Shown: piece by piece, positions 6,656-14,455 of the stretch | Layout: each line of letters starts with the position of its first letter | Numbering within the stretch: position 1 is the first letter of the stretch | From: Colwellia sp. E2M01 | GTDB lineage: Bacteria; Pseudomonadota; Gammaproteobacteria; Enterobacterales; Alteromonadaceae | Reading direction: 5' to 3' | Assembly (NCBI RefSeq): GCF_018860585.1 | Contig: NZ_JAHKPR010000047.1 | Coordinates: 1-41,554, forward strand | DNA: 41,554 nt | Position numbers and translations under genes: made by a program | The notes under the pieces: model-generated | What the model was told of the DNA's origin: nothing | Databases searched by the model: none | Seen by the model: the letters and a program-made list of their open reading frames with translations, nothing else

Positions 6656-7228
6656 ATGTTTGAGTTAAAACACCACACAGGCCAAGACTGGGTTGATGCC
6701 GTTATGGCTGATTTTGATAAGTTTTTACAAGATCACGCCGCAGCAGAAAAAAAAGCATCAGGCATGGCAATGGCAATGTTATCGCATTATCCAGACAAAG
6801 CTAAGTTAGTTCGTGCGATGACAGATTTAGCTATTGAAGAATTGATCCACTTTAAACAAGTATTAAAGTTGTTAGTTGCCCGTGATGTTACTTTAGGACA
6901 AGACAAAAAAGACCCGTACATTACGCAAATACGTGCATTATTTCGAAACGGCACCAGCTATTTTATGATGGATAGATTATTGGTAGCAGCGGTTATTGAA
7001 GCGCGTGGTTATGAAAAATTCTTTTTAGTATCAGAAGCATTGCCGCCAGGTCGAGATAAAGACTTTTACGTTGCTATCGCAAAATCTGAAGAGAAGCATA
7101 AAAACTTGTTTGTTGAATTAGCTTATGAATATTGTGATAAAGCGGAAGTTGATGCACGGTTAGAAGAGATTTTAATTGCCGAAGCAGAAATTTGTAAGAA
7201 CTTACCTATTCGTGCAGTACTTCACTAA
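6656..7228 (+). CDS. miaE: tRNA-(ms2io6A37) hydroxylase MiaE
   Basis: A 190-aa ferritin-like diiron mono-oxygenase. It hydroxylates the isopentenyl group of 2-methylthio-N6-isopentenyl-adenosine at position 37 of tRNAs reading U-starting codons. Visible signatures are the helix motif EELIHFKQ (about 61-68) and the second carboxylate/His motif KSEEKHKNLF (about 138-147), which supply iron ligands; an EARGYEKF helix lies between them. Length and sequence match the shorter MiaE type of Pseudomonas/Shewanella rather than the longer Salmonella protein. It is a single gene, with the modification enzymes that make its substrate (MiaA, MiaB) not in this window. Hydroxylation needs oxygen, so tRNA state would follow aeration. 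Confidence 0.95.
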   Translation: MFELKHHTGQDWVDAVMADFDKFLQDHAAAEKKASGMAMAMLSHYPDKAKLVRAMTDLAIEELIHFKQVLKLLVARDVTLGQDKKDPYITQIRALFRNGTSYFMMDRLLVAAVIEARGYEKFFLVSEALPPGRDKDFYVAIAKSEEKHKNLFVELAYEYCDKAEVDARLEEILIAEAEICKNLPIRAVLH

Positions 7229-7296
7229 TAGAGACTTATCTTAATACTGTAAAGCATCTTTTCGGCATCAAAATTAAGGCATCAAAAGTACTTATT

Positions 7297-7316
7297 AACT
7301 AACGTTAGTTTTTATT
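7297..7316 (+). terminator. Weak terminator-like palindrome after miaE
   Basis: AACTAACGTTAGTT is a perfect 14-base palindrome followed by TTTATTT. As RNA it can give only a short AT-rich stem, so it is a poor intrinsic terminator; it could equally be a protein-binding site for the downstream acetyltransferase gene. Confidence 0.35.
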
Positions 7317-7396
7317 TGAAATTGTCGTACTTTTTTGTAATTACACCTTACAGCTTAAGCTAAATCACTATTGTTAAATTCAATCGATAATATTCT

Positions 7397-7963
7397 ATGA
7401 AAATAGCCTTTAACAGCATTACTCCTGATCTGATTGCCAAACGAAAGTCGGTGCATGAGGTCTGTAATCAGTTTCGACGTAGCCCAAGTAAAGGTAATTT
7501 AAAACGGGTAAAAGCACTATTTCAACAGTGTGGCGACGGCGTCATTATTGAGTCAGGCATCCACATGGATTACGGCGATAATATTATTGTTGGTGATAGG
7601 GTGTATATCAACATCAATTGCACGATGCTTGATGGCGTAGTCACTGACAATCTTACTGATGATGCGACTAGTGATAATACTCCTTTAATTACTATTGGTA
7701 ATGACTGCCTGATTGGCCCGAATGTTCAACTGTTAGCTGTTTCTCATGATGTTGATCCGCAATTACGTCGCGAGAATAAAACTAACTATGTTGAAAGCAT
7801 AACTTTAGATAATAATGTTTGGCTTAGCGGAGGTGTTATTGTGCTTAGCGGTGTAACTATTGGTGAAAATAGCGTGATTGGTGCCGGCAGTGTAGTAACT
7901 AAAAATGTTGCAGCCAATAGTTTTTATGCGGGTAATCCAGCAGTTAAAATACGCGATTTATAA
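7397..7963 (+). CDS. Maltose/galactoside-type O-acetyltransferase (left-handed beta-helix)
   Basis: A 188-aa acetyl-CoA-dependent acyltransferase of the LacA/Maa/NodL family. Hexapeptide repeats are evident (ITIGNDCLIGPNV, ITLDNNVWLSGGVIV, VTIGENSVIGAGSVV), forming the left-handed parallel beta-helix. The catalytic His lies in AVSHDVDP, and the C-terminal AGNPAVKIR cap is typical. It would work as a trimer and acetylate a hydroxyl of a sugar or related acceptor. An extra loop around DNLTDDATSDNT (about 82-93), longer than usual, interrupts one coil. The ATG at 7397 has no clear ribosome-binding site. The gene converges on the DUF1697 gene with only 17 bases between stops. Confidence 0.88.
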   Translation: MKIAFNSITPDLIAKRKSVHEVCNQFRRSPSKGNLKRVKALFQQCGDGVIIESGIHMDYGDNIIVGDRVYININCTMLDGVVTDNLTDDATSDNTPLITIGNDCLIGPNVQLLAVSHDVDPQLRRENKTNYVESITLDNNVWLSGGVIVLSGVTIGENSVIGAGSVVTKNVAANSFYAGNPAVKIRDL

Positions 7964-7980
7964 TGCTGGTTATGCTTTAT

Positions 7981-8517
7981 CTAGCCTTTCTTAAGCATAC
8001 TACTAATCTTATTTACAGTATTTAAATTACGTCCTGTTGCCGATTGCCCAAGACACGCTTCAATATTTGCGACTAACTTAGAGCGGCCAATACCATTTGG
8101 CGCGTATAAGTAAAACACCTTATCCTTAACGGTATAATTTTCCGACTTTTCAACCTCTGCAAAAGAAGCTAAATATTTATTTACTTTTTCTTGATTGAGT
8201 TTGATATCGCCATGACAAAAATAACAATGCACAAATTTCCCCTCAAACGTTTGATAGGGATTTTTTGACTTTGCCGTAGTAAACTCACCTTCAGTGAAAA
8301 TAAATAATTCTGGTGAAAAGCCAAAGTTGTCCAATACAATTTTTTGAATCAACTCTTTCGGGTTATTTTCACTGTCTAACACGACATTGCCGCTTTGAAT
8401 ATATGAAGCAACATTTTGAAGGTTATGTTGTATTAATAAAGGCACAAGAGATTTCATTGGTAAAATATTATTGCCACCAACATTTATCCCTCTAAATAAA
8501 ATAATATAGGTTTTCAT
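7981..8517 (-). CDS. DUF1697 family protein
   Basis: A 178-aa protein with the family's N-terminal signature: ILFRGINVGGNNILPM (about 6-21) and ASYIQSGNVVLDS (about 37-49). The C-terminus YLYAPNGIGRSKLVANIE and GRNLNTVNKISSM also match the family, whose members end with a T.RN..T..KL pattern. The biochemical function of DUF1697 is unknown. It stands as a single gene. Its start is divergent from the thioesterase gene across a 137-base gap containing a perfect 14-base palindrome. Confidence 0.9.
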   Translation of the reverse strand: MKTYIILFRGINVGGNNILPMKSLVPLLIQHNLQNVASYIQSGNVVLDSENNPKELIQKIVLDNFGFSPELFIFTEGEFTTAKSKNPYQTFEGKFVHCYFCHGDIKLNQEKVNKYLASFAEVEKSENYTVKDKVFYLYAPNGIGRSKLVANIEACLGQSATGRNLNTVNKISSMLKKG

Positions 8518-8572
8518 TTTTTTCCTTTATTAACAGTCTAGTTTTGTGAGTTTAAATGTTCGGCTATTAAAA

Positions 8573-8586
8573 GTATTTATAAATAC
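8573..8586. promoter_or_regulatory. Perfect palindrome between divergent genes
   Basis: GTATTTATAAATAC lies in the gap between the DUF1697 gene (minus) and the thioesterase gene (plus). It could be an operator shared by the two promoters. AT-rich palindromes arise by chance in such gaps, so confidence is low. Confidence 0.25.
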
Positions 8587-8654
8587 CTTTATATAGCATC
8601 TTTACGTTATAGTCATTAATCGATAATTCAGTAGATCATTATATAGGATCAATT

Positions 8655-9068
8655 ATGCATTTTCTTTCTCGTCGTCTTGTTATGCCAAGTGATTTAAATT
8701 ATGCCAATGCACTATTCGGTGGTCGCGTACTTGAATGGATTGATGGCGAAGCAGCGACTTACGCCATTTGTCAATTAGGCACTAACAGCCTCGTTACCAA
8801 ACATATTGGTGCCATAAGTTTTCAGTCACCAGCAATACAAGGTGATGTTGTTGAGTTTGGCTTAGCCACGAAGAAAGTAGGGCGAACGTCAATTACGGTA
8901 ACCTGTTTAGTGCGTAATAAAGCGACTAAAGCTACCATTTGTTTGGCAGACGATATTGTTTTTGTACAACTTGATCCTACTACAAGAAAGCCAGTACCAC
9001 ATGGTAAAACTATGGCAGGTTTAGTTGAACAAACACAAAAAGAGTTAAGCACACTCAATATTAGTTGA
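8655..9068 (+). CDS. Acyl-CoA thioesterase, hotdog fold (YciA/BFIT type)
   Basis: A 137-aa single-hotdog thioesterase that hydrolyses acyl-CoA to free acid and CoA. The motif NYANALFGGRVLEWIDGEAA (15-34) is the family signature: the Asn/Gly turn and the acidic residue in the central helix belong to the active site. SFQSPAIQGDVVEF follows as the second strand segment. It would be a hexamer or dimer in the cytoplasm. The ATG follows AGGA with good spacing. Chain-length preference cannot be told from sequence. It is a single gene between a DUF1697 gene and yajD. Confidence 0.9.
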   Translation: MHFLSRRLVMPSDLNYANALFGGRVLEWIDGEAATYAICQLGTNSLVTKHIGAISFQSPAIQGDVVEFGLATKKVGRTSITVTCLVRNKATKATICLADDIVFVQLDPTTRKPVPHGKTMAGLVEQTQKELSTLNIS

Positions 9069-9168
9069 GATTAGTTAATGTTTATAACATCGTTGATTTC
9101 GTTTCTTGATATGCATAAAGCATAGCAATACACTAGTAACATTATTCCGTTAATATAAAAGTAGAGCT

Positions 9169-9513
9169 ATGTCCTCAGATCGTTTTGGCACCACTGTCCA
9201 TTACAAACAACAAGAAAAAGGTTACCGAGATCGCGCGTTAAAATTATACCCTTGGGTTTGCGGACGTTGTGCGCGAGCTTTTGAATTTTCTAATTTGAAA
9301 GAACTAACGGTACATCATGTAGATCACGACCATACCAATAATCCAAACGATGGCAGCAATTGGGAGTTGTTATGCATATACTGCCACGATAATGAACACG
9401 ATAAATACACTGATCAAGCTAAATATCAGCGTGAAGTCACAGCTGGCGACAGCAACCAAGATACGGCAACGTATAATCCTTTTGCTGATTTAAAATCAAT
9501 GTTGAAGAAATAA
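9169..9513 (+). CDS. yajD: HNH nuclease family protein YajD
   Basis: A 114-aa protein closely resembling E. coli YajD throughout: GYRDRALKLYPWVCGRC, LTVHHVDHDHTNNP, NWELLCIYCHDNEH and the C-terminal YNPFADLK. C31/C34 and C69/C72 form a structural zinc site, while the HH and following Asn/His residues make the betabetaalpha-metal HNH centre. The cellular target is unknown. It has no phage or restriction neighbours, and the gene is widely conserved in gammaproteobacteria, so a housekeeping role is likely. Confidence 0.93.
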   Translation: MSSDRFGTTVHYKQQEKGYRDRALKLYPWVCGRCARAFEFSNLKELTVHHVDHDHTNNPNDGSNWELLCIYCHDNEHDKYTDQAKYQREVTAGDSNQDTATYNPFADLKSMLKK

Positions 9514-9564
9514 TAGACTTTTCATAAATCAGACAGTTAAAATAACTAAAGTAGATGAGCTATT

Positions 9565-9768
9565 TTACTCATCTTCTTTAGTTAAGTATTTCTCATAACC
9601 ATTCACACCAAAAAACCTTAACGACTTTTTTTGCTTTAATTTCTTAGCAATCAAAAGCTCACCACAGTAAATCTTCACCACTTGTTTCTCACCATTACTA
9701 TCAGTTTCATAATTATGAAGCGGATTTAATCTCAAATTATCAAATTCAGTTTTCATAATAAGTTTCAT
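9565..9768 (-). CDS. Small hypothetical protein, 67 aa
   Basis: An unrecognised small, basic-then-acidic protein with several Lys residues (KKLKQKKS at about 42-49) and a VNGYEKYLTKEDE end. It is supported by a good AAGGA ribosome-binding site before the ATG and by codon use like its neighbours. It has no signal peptide or membrane segment. It lies between yajD and the RNase H gene. An 11-base-spaced direct repeat (TTAGGTTAGC twice, 9797-9817) lies upstream of its start. Confidence 0.65.
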   Translation of the reverse strand: MKLIMKTEFDNLRLNPLHNYETDSNGEKQVVKIYCGELLIAKKLKQKKSLRFFGVNGYEKYLTKEDE

Positions 9769-9796
9769 AGTGAATCCTTCGATTTTAATACTTTTG

Positions 9797-9817
9797 TTAG
9801 GTTAGCATTAGGTTAGC
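9797..9817. repeat. Two-copy direct repeat TTAGGTTAGC
   Basis: Copies at 9797-9806 and 9808-9817 are identical and start 11 bases apart, about one helical turn. They sit between the RNase H stop and the small hypothetical gene's start. A regulator-binding role is possible, but it may be simple sequence. Confidence 0.5.
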
Positions 9818-9838
9818 TGTTTAATTTTATGGTAAAGG

Positions 9839-10666
9839 TTAACCTGATTCCATAGCAAGAATTGCTTTGATATCGATAGCTTCAGCATAACGAGTCATAT
9901 TTTCTTGCTGTTGCTTTCTAGCCAATACCGCCATTCTATCTGCTAATTCATTACCTTCTATATTGGCATGACCTTTCACATGACGAATGGTGATTTTTGA
10001 CTGAATGGTTTTATATAGCGCGTAACATTGCTGAACTAAAGCGAGGTTTTTAACTTCCTCGCCTTTACCGCGAGTCCAACCTTTAGCTTGCCAGCCTTTT
10101 GCCCACTTGGTAATACAATCTATTGAGTACTTTGAGTCAGACAAGATACAAATACTGTAGTCAGTACCTGCTGTCTTATTTCTTTCAATAAAATGTTGCG
10201 CAATTTGAAAAGACGATAATAAACCATTTAACTCGGCTGTGTTGTTGGTGCCGTTAGCTAAGTACAAACCATAATATAACGAGGTCACTTTACCGTGCTC
10301 GTAAACTGCAAGCCCAGTGCCTGATTTACCTGGATTAGGTGAGCAAGCACCATCGCAATATATTTCAATATCACTTTTAGCGTTAGGACTAGTAGTAACT
10401 GACTTACTCGTCGCAGTGCCTTTTGCTGTGCTTGTTGTTTTTCGTGTTGAAGTAGGTGCTGCAGTTTTTCCGCCTTTTTTACTTAAAGAGCGTTGCATTA
10501 ATGCTTTGGTATAAGTTGAGGCAAAGGCAGATTCAGCTTCATATTTTGATTCAAAGCCCATGTATTGCGCGTCACTTCGACCCGCAGTATGTTGTTGTAC
10601 TTCAGGCCAAGTATTAAATATGCCTGTTTTGGCGCCTTTCCAGATAACGTAGAATTTTTTACTCAT
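9839..10666 (-). CDS. Ribonuclease HI with N-terminal viroplasmin-type RNA-DNA hybrid-binding domain
   Basis: A 275-aa protein with two domains. Residues 3-50 (KKFYVIWKGAKTGIFNTW, then a Phe-x-Ser segment) match the caulimovirus viroplasmin / hybrid-binding domain found at the N-terminus of eukaryotic RNase H1. A Ser/Thr/Lys-rich linker spans about 60-98. Residues 99-250 are RNase HI with the complete catalytic set D105 (CDGACSPNPG), E145 (TAELNGL), D177 (LSDSKY) and D243 (ELADRMA), plus the His of the HVKGH loop. It removes RNA from RNA-DNA hybrids. This is the longer two-domain type rather than the 155-aa E. coli RnhA; the organism may carry a classical rnhA elsewhere. It appears monocistronic. 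Confidence 0.93.
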   Translation of the reverse strand: MSKKFYVIWKGAKTGIFNTWPEVQQHTAGRSDAQYMGFESKYEAESAFASTYTKALMQRSLSKKGGKTAAPTSTRKTTSTAKGTATSKSVTTSPNAKSDIEIYCDGACSPNPGKSGTGLAVYEHGKVTSLYYGLYLANGTNNTAELNGLLSSFQIAQHFIERNKTAGTDYSICILSDSKYSIDCITKWAKGWQAKGWTRGKGEEVKNLALVQQCYALYKTIQSKITIRHVKGHANIEGNELADRMAVLARKQQQENMTRYAEAIDIKAILAMESG

Positions 10667-10866
10667 AGATAACTAACAACTTTTTATGATAAAGAAAATA
10701 AATGAACGGTACTAGCTACGTATCTAAGCATGTATATAAACATGTAACGAAACAAGTAACGGACCAATATTATCAGCAATAGTTAACAGCTTAGCTACTA
10801 AAAATACTAATAAGTAAGTAATATTAGCGTTAATTTTTAAAGAATACTCATATTGAGGAATACAAA

Positions 10867-11748
10867 ATGTTTACCAAGCGATTTCATAAAAAAGTTAGCA
10901 TATTGGCAACTGCATTTTTTACCACAGTAATAACAACCATATTATTAAGCAGTTGTAGTAGCTCAGAGGTTAACAATAAACAGAAATGGTTAGTTATAGA
11001 TAACTTTGAGCAACAATCATTACAAGGTTGGACCAAAGCAGATACGGCCAACAACACTAAACCTTTTAATGAAAACCCACAAGTTACTGAGTTAAGAACA
11101 ACTTTCAAATCTGCATCATCATCTGTTGATAATCAATATATGATCAAAAAGCCGGCGAAAGACGGTTTAGTCGGCAACCGTAAAGCGTTAACTTATAAAG
11201 CTTTGCCGGTAAGCGTTAATGTTGGTGAAACCTATACTTTCTTTAGCCGGATTAATGTGGAATATTTCCCGAATAATCATGCTTTTGGCATAAGTAACCA
11301 AATGCCAGAAGATATTGAAAAGCTTGGCTACGATGCTTTTGAACCAACCTTGCGCGTTACTGATAAAGCAGAATCTAATGGTTTGAAAAATGACGGTGCC
11401 TTAATGGTAAAAACCGATGATGGTTATAGTAATGTGCAAAATTTTGCAGAACAAAAGTCAGCTAAGCCATTAGTTGCAGGGCAGTGGTATGATATTTGGT
11501 ATGTGATAAATAACAATACCGTGGCAAACGGTGGTCAAAGTTACGATGTTTACGTTAAAGGCGGCGAGTTTTCAGAACAAACTTTAGTTTTTAAAGGTGC
11601 GCAATTTAGAAAGAAACGTGAACTGCCATTAATTTATTTTTTAATGAATTGTAATACAGGGCCCCATAAAAAGCCTTATGGTAATGGCGGTTTACAATAC
11701 GATGATTTATATATGGTAAAAGGTGTTAATTTAACCTCGCCTATTTAA
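10867..11748 (+). CDS. Putative lipoprotein of unknown function, 293 aa
   Basis: The N-terminus (MFTKRFHKKV, then a hydrophobic stretch) ends in a lipobox LSSC with C30 as the lipidated residue, and SSSEV after it does not resemble an inner-membrane retention signal. The mature part opens with WLVIDNFEQQSLQGWTKAD. This pattern (a strand with a Phe-Glu, then Gly-Trp) is typical of beta-sandwich carbohydrate-binding-like modules, and the alternating hydrophobic strands later (YDIWYVINNN, SYDVYVKGG, LQYDDLYMVKG) fit a jelly roll. I cannot name a family. A polysaccharide-binding or lyase-like role is possible but unproven. It has a good GAGGA ribosome-binding site and no co-transcribed partner. 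Confidence 0.75.
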   Translation: MFTKRFHKKVSILATAFFTTVITTILLSSCSSSEVNNKQKWLVIDNFEQQSLQGWTKADTANNTKPFNENPQVTELRTTFKSASSSVDNQYMIKKPAKDGLVGNRKALTYKALPVSVNVGETYTFFSRINVEYFPNNHAFGISNQMPEDIEKLGYDAFEPTLRVTDKAESNGLKNDGALMVKTDDGYSNVQNFAEQKSAKPLVAGQWYDIWYVINNNTVANGGQSYDVYVKGGEFSEQTLVFKGAQFRKKRELPLIYFLMNCNTGPHKKPYGNGGLQYDDLYMVKGVNLTSPI

Positions 11749-11828
11749 TGTTAGCGACTTAATTATCCTAATTAATATTCATCAGTGTAAATTTTTCTAG
11801 TTAAACGAAAAAATTCTAAGAAATAAAA

Positions 11829-11850
11829 AGCAGCTCAATTGAGCTGCTTA
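11829..11850 (-). terminator. Perfect 22-base palindrome with T-run on the minus strand
   Basis: The arms GCAGCTCAA / TTGAGCTGC form a perfect palindrome. Read on the minus strand it is followed by TTTTTATTT, an intrinsic terminator; read on the plus strand only TT follows. Both flanking genes are on the plus strand, so it would block antisense transcription, or act as a weak terminator for the lipoprotein gene that ends at 11748. Confidence 0.6.
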
Positions 11851-12032
11851 TCTGCCTTCTTCATTGGCATTACTTTGGGTGTAATTAACTACTTTAAATT
11901 AGGTAACCTATTTCAATATTTAGTTTTTAGTTAACCCATAGTAAATTACTCCCTATTAAACCCTAGGCACTTCCACTAAAATCTTGTTAAAATTAATATC
12001 TTAATAATAGAACTCACTCAAATAGGATCTTC

Positions 12033-12965
12033 ATGGCGATTAACTGGTTTCCAGGCCACATGCACAAAGCGCAAAAAGAAATTAAAGAAATATTACCGCA
12101 AATAGACGTGGTGATTGAAGTGTGTGATGCGCGCTTACCTTTTAGTAGCGAAAACCCAATGATCACCGATATTAGAGGTGATAAACCCCTTATAAAAATT
12201 CTTAATAAAAGTGACTTGGCCGATCCTGAAACAACAAAAATTTGGTTAGATTATTTAGAGTCACAACATAACGTAAAGGCTATTGCTTTAACGACCGATA
12301 ACCCTGGAGTAGCTAAAAACCTAGTAGGGTTAATTCGTAAGTTAGTACCAAATAAAGATCAAGACGGCAAACAAATTAATGCTGTTATTGTAGGTATTCC
12401 TAATGTGGGTAAATCAACACTACTTAATACTCTTGTTGGTAAAGCAAAAGCTAAAGTAGGGAATGAGCCTGCAGTAACCAAAGGACAGCAACGTATACGT
12501 TTAGAAGAGGGACTATATCTTTATGATACGCCAGGTATGTTGTGGCCTAAAATAGCCAACGAAAATTCAGGTTATCGTTTGGCAGTTTCTGGCGCAGTAA
12601 AAGATACTGCCTTTGATCATGATGATATTGCTTATTTTGCTGCTGAATATTTACTTAACGCTTATCCAAAAAGAGTAATGGAGCGCTATCAACTTGAAGA
12701 GCTACCTGAGCATGAAGAGGATTTAATTGAAGCGATTGGCCGTAAACGCGGTTGTGTAAAAAGTGGCGGTAGAATAGATTTACATAAAGCATCTGTTATT
12801 TTAATTAACGAAATTCGTGACAAAACATTAGGCGCAATCTCTTTTGAATTACCTGAAATGATTGATGCCGAAAATACTCATTTTGCTGAACTTGAAGAAA
12901 AACGTATTGCAGCAAGAGAAGCTAAAAAAGCAGCCCGCGGGCGAGGCCGAAAAAATAAGCGTTAA
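12033..12965 (+). CDS. ylqF: Ribosome-biogenesis GTPase, YlqF/RbgA family
   Basis: A 310-aa circularly permuted GTPase. The G-motifs appear in the order G4 (NKSD, 58-61), G1 (GIPNVGKS, 121-128), G3 (DTPG, 165-168), characteristic of the YlqF/YawG branch. The N-terminus NWFPGHMHKA is a family signature, and a C-terminal domain of about 100 residues ends in a basic tail (KKAARGRGRKNKR) that probably touches rRNA. The Bacillus member RbgA is needed for late 50S assembly; by inference this protein acts on the large subunit. The start has an AGGA site. It is a single gene with an imperfect hairpin about 80 bases after its stop. Confidence 0.92.
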   Translation: MAINWFPGHMHKAQKEIKEILPQIDVVIEVCDARLPFSSENPMITDIRGDKPLIKILNKSDLADPETTKIWLDYLESQHNVKAIALTTDNPGVAKNLVGLIRKLVPNKDQDGKQINAVIVGIPNVGKSTLLNTLVGKAKAKVGNEPAVTKGQQRIRLEEGLYLYDTPGMLWPKIANENSGYRLAVSGAVKDTAFDHDDIAYFAAEYLLNAYPKRVMERYQLEELPEHEEDLIEAIGRKRGCVKSGGRIDLHKASVILINEIRDKTLGAISFELPEMIDAENTHFAELEEKRIAAREAKKAARGRGRKNKR

Positions 12966-13041
12966 TTTAATGGTTTAGTTACATAGTCAATAGTGCATCT
13001 TTAAAGGGCAAGCTATTGATTAAGATCTTATAAATTAAAAG

Positions 13042-13075
13042 TATGGGATACTTATAGCTACTCGTAGTATCCATA
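13042..13075 (+). other. Imperfect hairpin downstream of ylqF
   Basis: TATGGGATACT (13042-13052) pairs with AGTATCCATA (13066-13075) with one bulged G and a 13-base loop. No T-run follows. It may mark the 3' end of the ylqF transcript or be a leader element of the next gene. Confidence 0.4.
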
Positions 13076-13189
13076 AAATTAATTTATTTAACACTGATTA
13101 AGTATAAATCTTAGTCAGCACAATAAACAGGTTAAGTTATTACAACTACATATAACAATACTCATTCGGCAGACGACGCAACAACACAC

Positions 13190-14302
13190 TTGCAACTTAA
13201 AATAGCCACCTTTAATTTATTTAACTACCTTGAGCCTCCTAACGCTTGCTATGAGTTTGAGCGTATTTACAGCGCCGAACAATGGCAGAAAAAACAACAG
13301 TGGATTACCGATTACTTAGCTGAATATCACCCGGATATTATCGGTTTTCAAGAAGTATTCAGCCCCGAGTCATTAAAAGCGTTAGTAAGCGAGCAGGGCT
13401 ATGATCATTTTGCGGTAATTGATGAGCCTCACGTGGTTGATGATTTTATTTATTCGCGTCCTGTTGTTGCCATTGCCTCTCGTTACCCCATTGTTGAAAG
13501 CGTCGCAGTATCACCTAATATTGAACTGGCGCAAACCTTAGGTTTAACTGATGATTTTTCGTTTAGTCGAAAAGTAATACGCGCAACGATTGATGTACCG
13601 CACCTTGGTCAGTGTGATTGTTATGTAGTGCACTTTAAGTCAAAGCGCACCATGATTGAGTTAAATGAATCGGATTTTACAGAAAAAGGTGAAAAACTAT
13701 CTCCAGAAAAAACAATCATTGAAACTTTAAAAGCTCAAGTCGCTGGCGGTTGGGGCTCTACTATACAGCGTGGTAGTGAAGCGGCATTGTTGATGATTGA
13801 AATGATAGCAAGGCGAGAACAGACAAATAAACCAATGGTGTTAATGGGAGACTTTAATAATACTTTGAGCGATGGCGTATTAACCCATTTGCTGACTAAC
13901 TCTTTACGTTTTGTTTCGACTATTGATCGTGATATCTACCTTGCTAAGTATTGTTTACAAGACTCATGGGATTTATATCAAGCAGTAAAAAACGCTGAGC
14001 AAATTGGTATTGAGGAAAATATTGCAGAGCAAGACAATACGCAAATTAATGTAGATACAATAGTTGATGCCAACCAAAGTGTAAGCACTGTTCGTAATCC
14101 AACTCATTATTTTGGTGTCACTAGCTCGGTGCTTGATTATATTTTATTATCGTGTGACTTTGATGCAGGTTACCATGACAGTCTGTATGAAGTGAGTGAT
14201 TACCATACTTACGATAGACATTTAATTAACCCACTTTTTGATCGAGATGGAGAAAGTACTGATCATGGTGTGGTGTTAATTACGCTTACTTTGCGCTCGT
14301 AA
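13190..14302 (+). CDS. Endonuclease/exonuclease/phosphatase-family protein
   Basis: A 370-aa cytoplasmic protein of the EEP (DNase I-like) superfamily. Visible motifs are ATFNLFN (about 6-12), IIGFQEVF with the metal-binding Glu (about 49-56), MGDFNNT (about 219-225) and the terminal DHGVVLI with the catalytic Asp-His pair (about 360-366). Such enzymes cleave phosphodiester or phosphomonoester bonds; the substrate is not evident. Inserts of 40-60 residues lie between the core motifs. The TTG used here places the start right at the fold, but no ribosome-binding site suits it. The frame is open upstream to a stop at 13133, and the only alternative with an AGG-type site is an ATT at 13139, so the start is uncertain. 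There is no signal peptide in either version. Confidence 0.8.
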   Translation: MQLKIATFNLFNYLEPPNACYEFERIYSAEQWQKKQQWITDYLAEYHPDIIGFQEVFSPESLKALVSEQGYDHFAVIDEPHVVDDFIYSRPVVAIASRYPIVESVAVSPNIELAQTLGLTDDFSFSRKVIRATIDVPHLGQCDCYVVHFKSKRTMIELNESDFTEKGEKLSPEKTIIETLKAQVAGGWGSTIQRGSEAALLMIEMIARREQTNKPMVLMGDFNNTLSDGVLTHLLTNSLRFVSTIDRDIYLAKYCLQDSWDLYQAVKNAEQIGIEENIAEQDNTQINVDTIVDANQSVSTVRNPTHYFGVTSSVLDYILLSCDFDAGYHDSLYEVSDYHTYDRHLINPLFDRDGESTDHGVVLITLTLRS

Positions 14303-14390
14303 AGGTCGGGTTCTGTTTTTAAGGGAATATTTATTTTAAAGGTATAGCTTACTTTTAAAGTTTAAATTTACTTTTTAAAGAAGTATAAAT

Positions 14391-14420
14391 AAAAAGACCA
14401 GTACAATAACTGGTCTTTTT
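14391..14420. terminator. Bidirectional intrinsic terminator between convergent genes
   Basis: AAAAAGACCAGT and ACTGGTCTTTTT are perfect inverted arms around a 6-base loop. There are T-runs on both strands. It serves the EEP-family gene on the plus strand and lipA, the last gene of the minus-strand cluster. Confidence 0.9.
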
Positions 14421-14455
14421 CAATTCATTATAACAAAGCTTTAAACTTACTTAGC

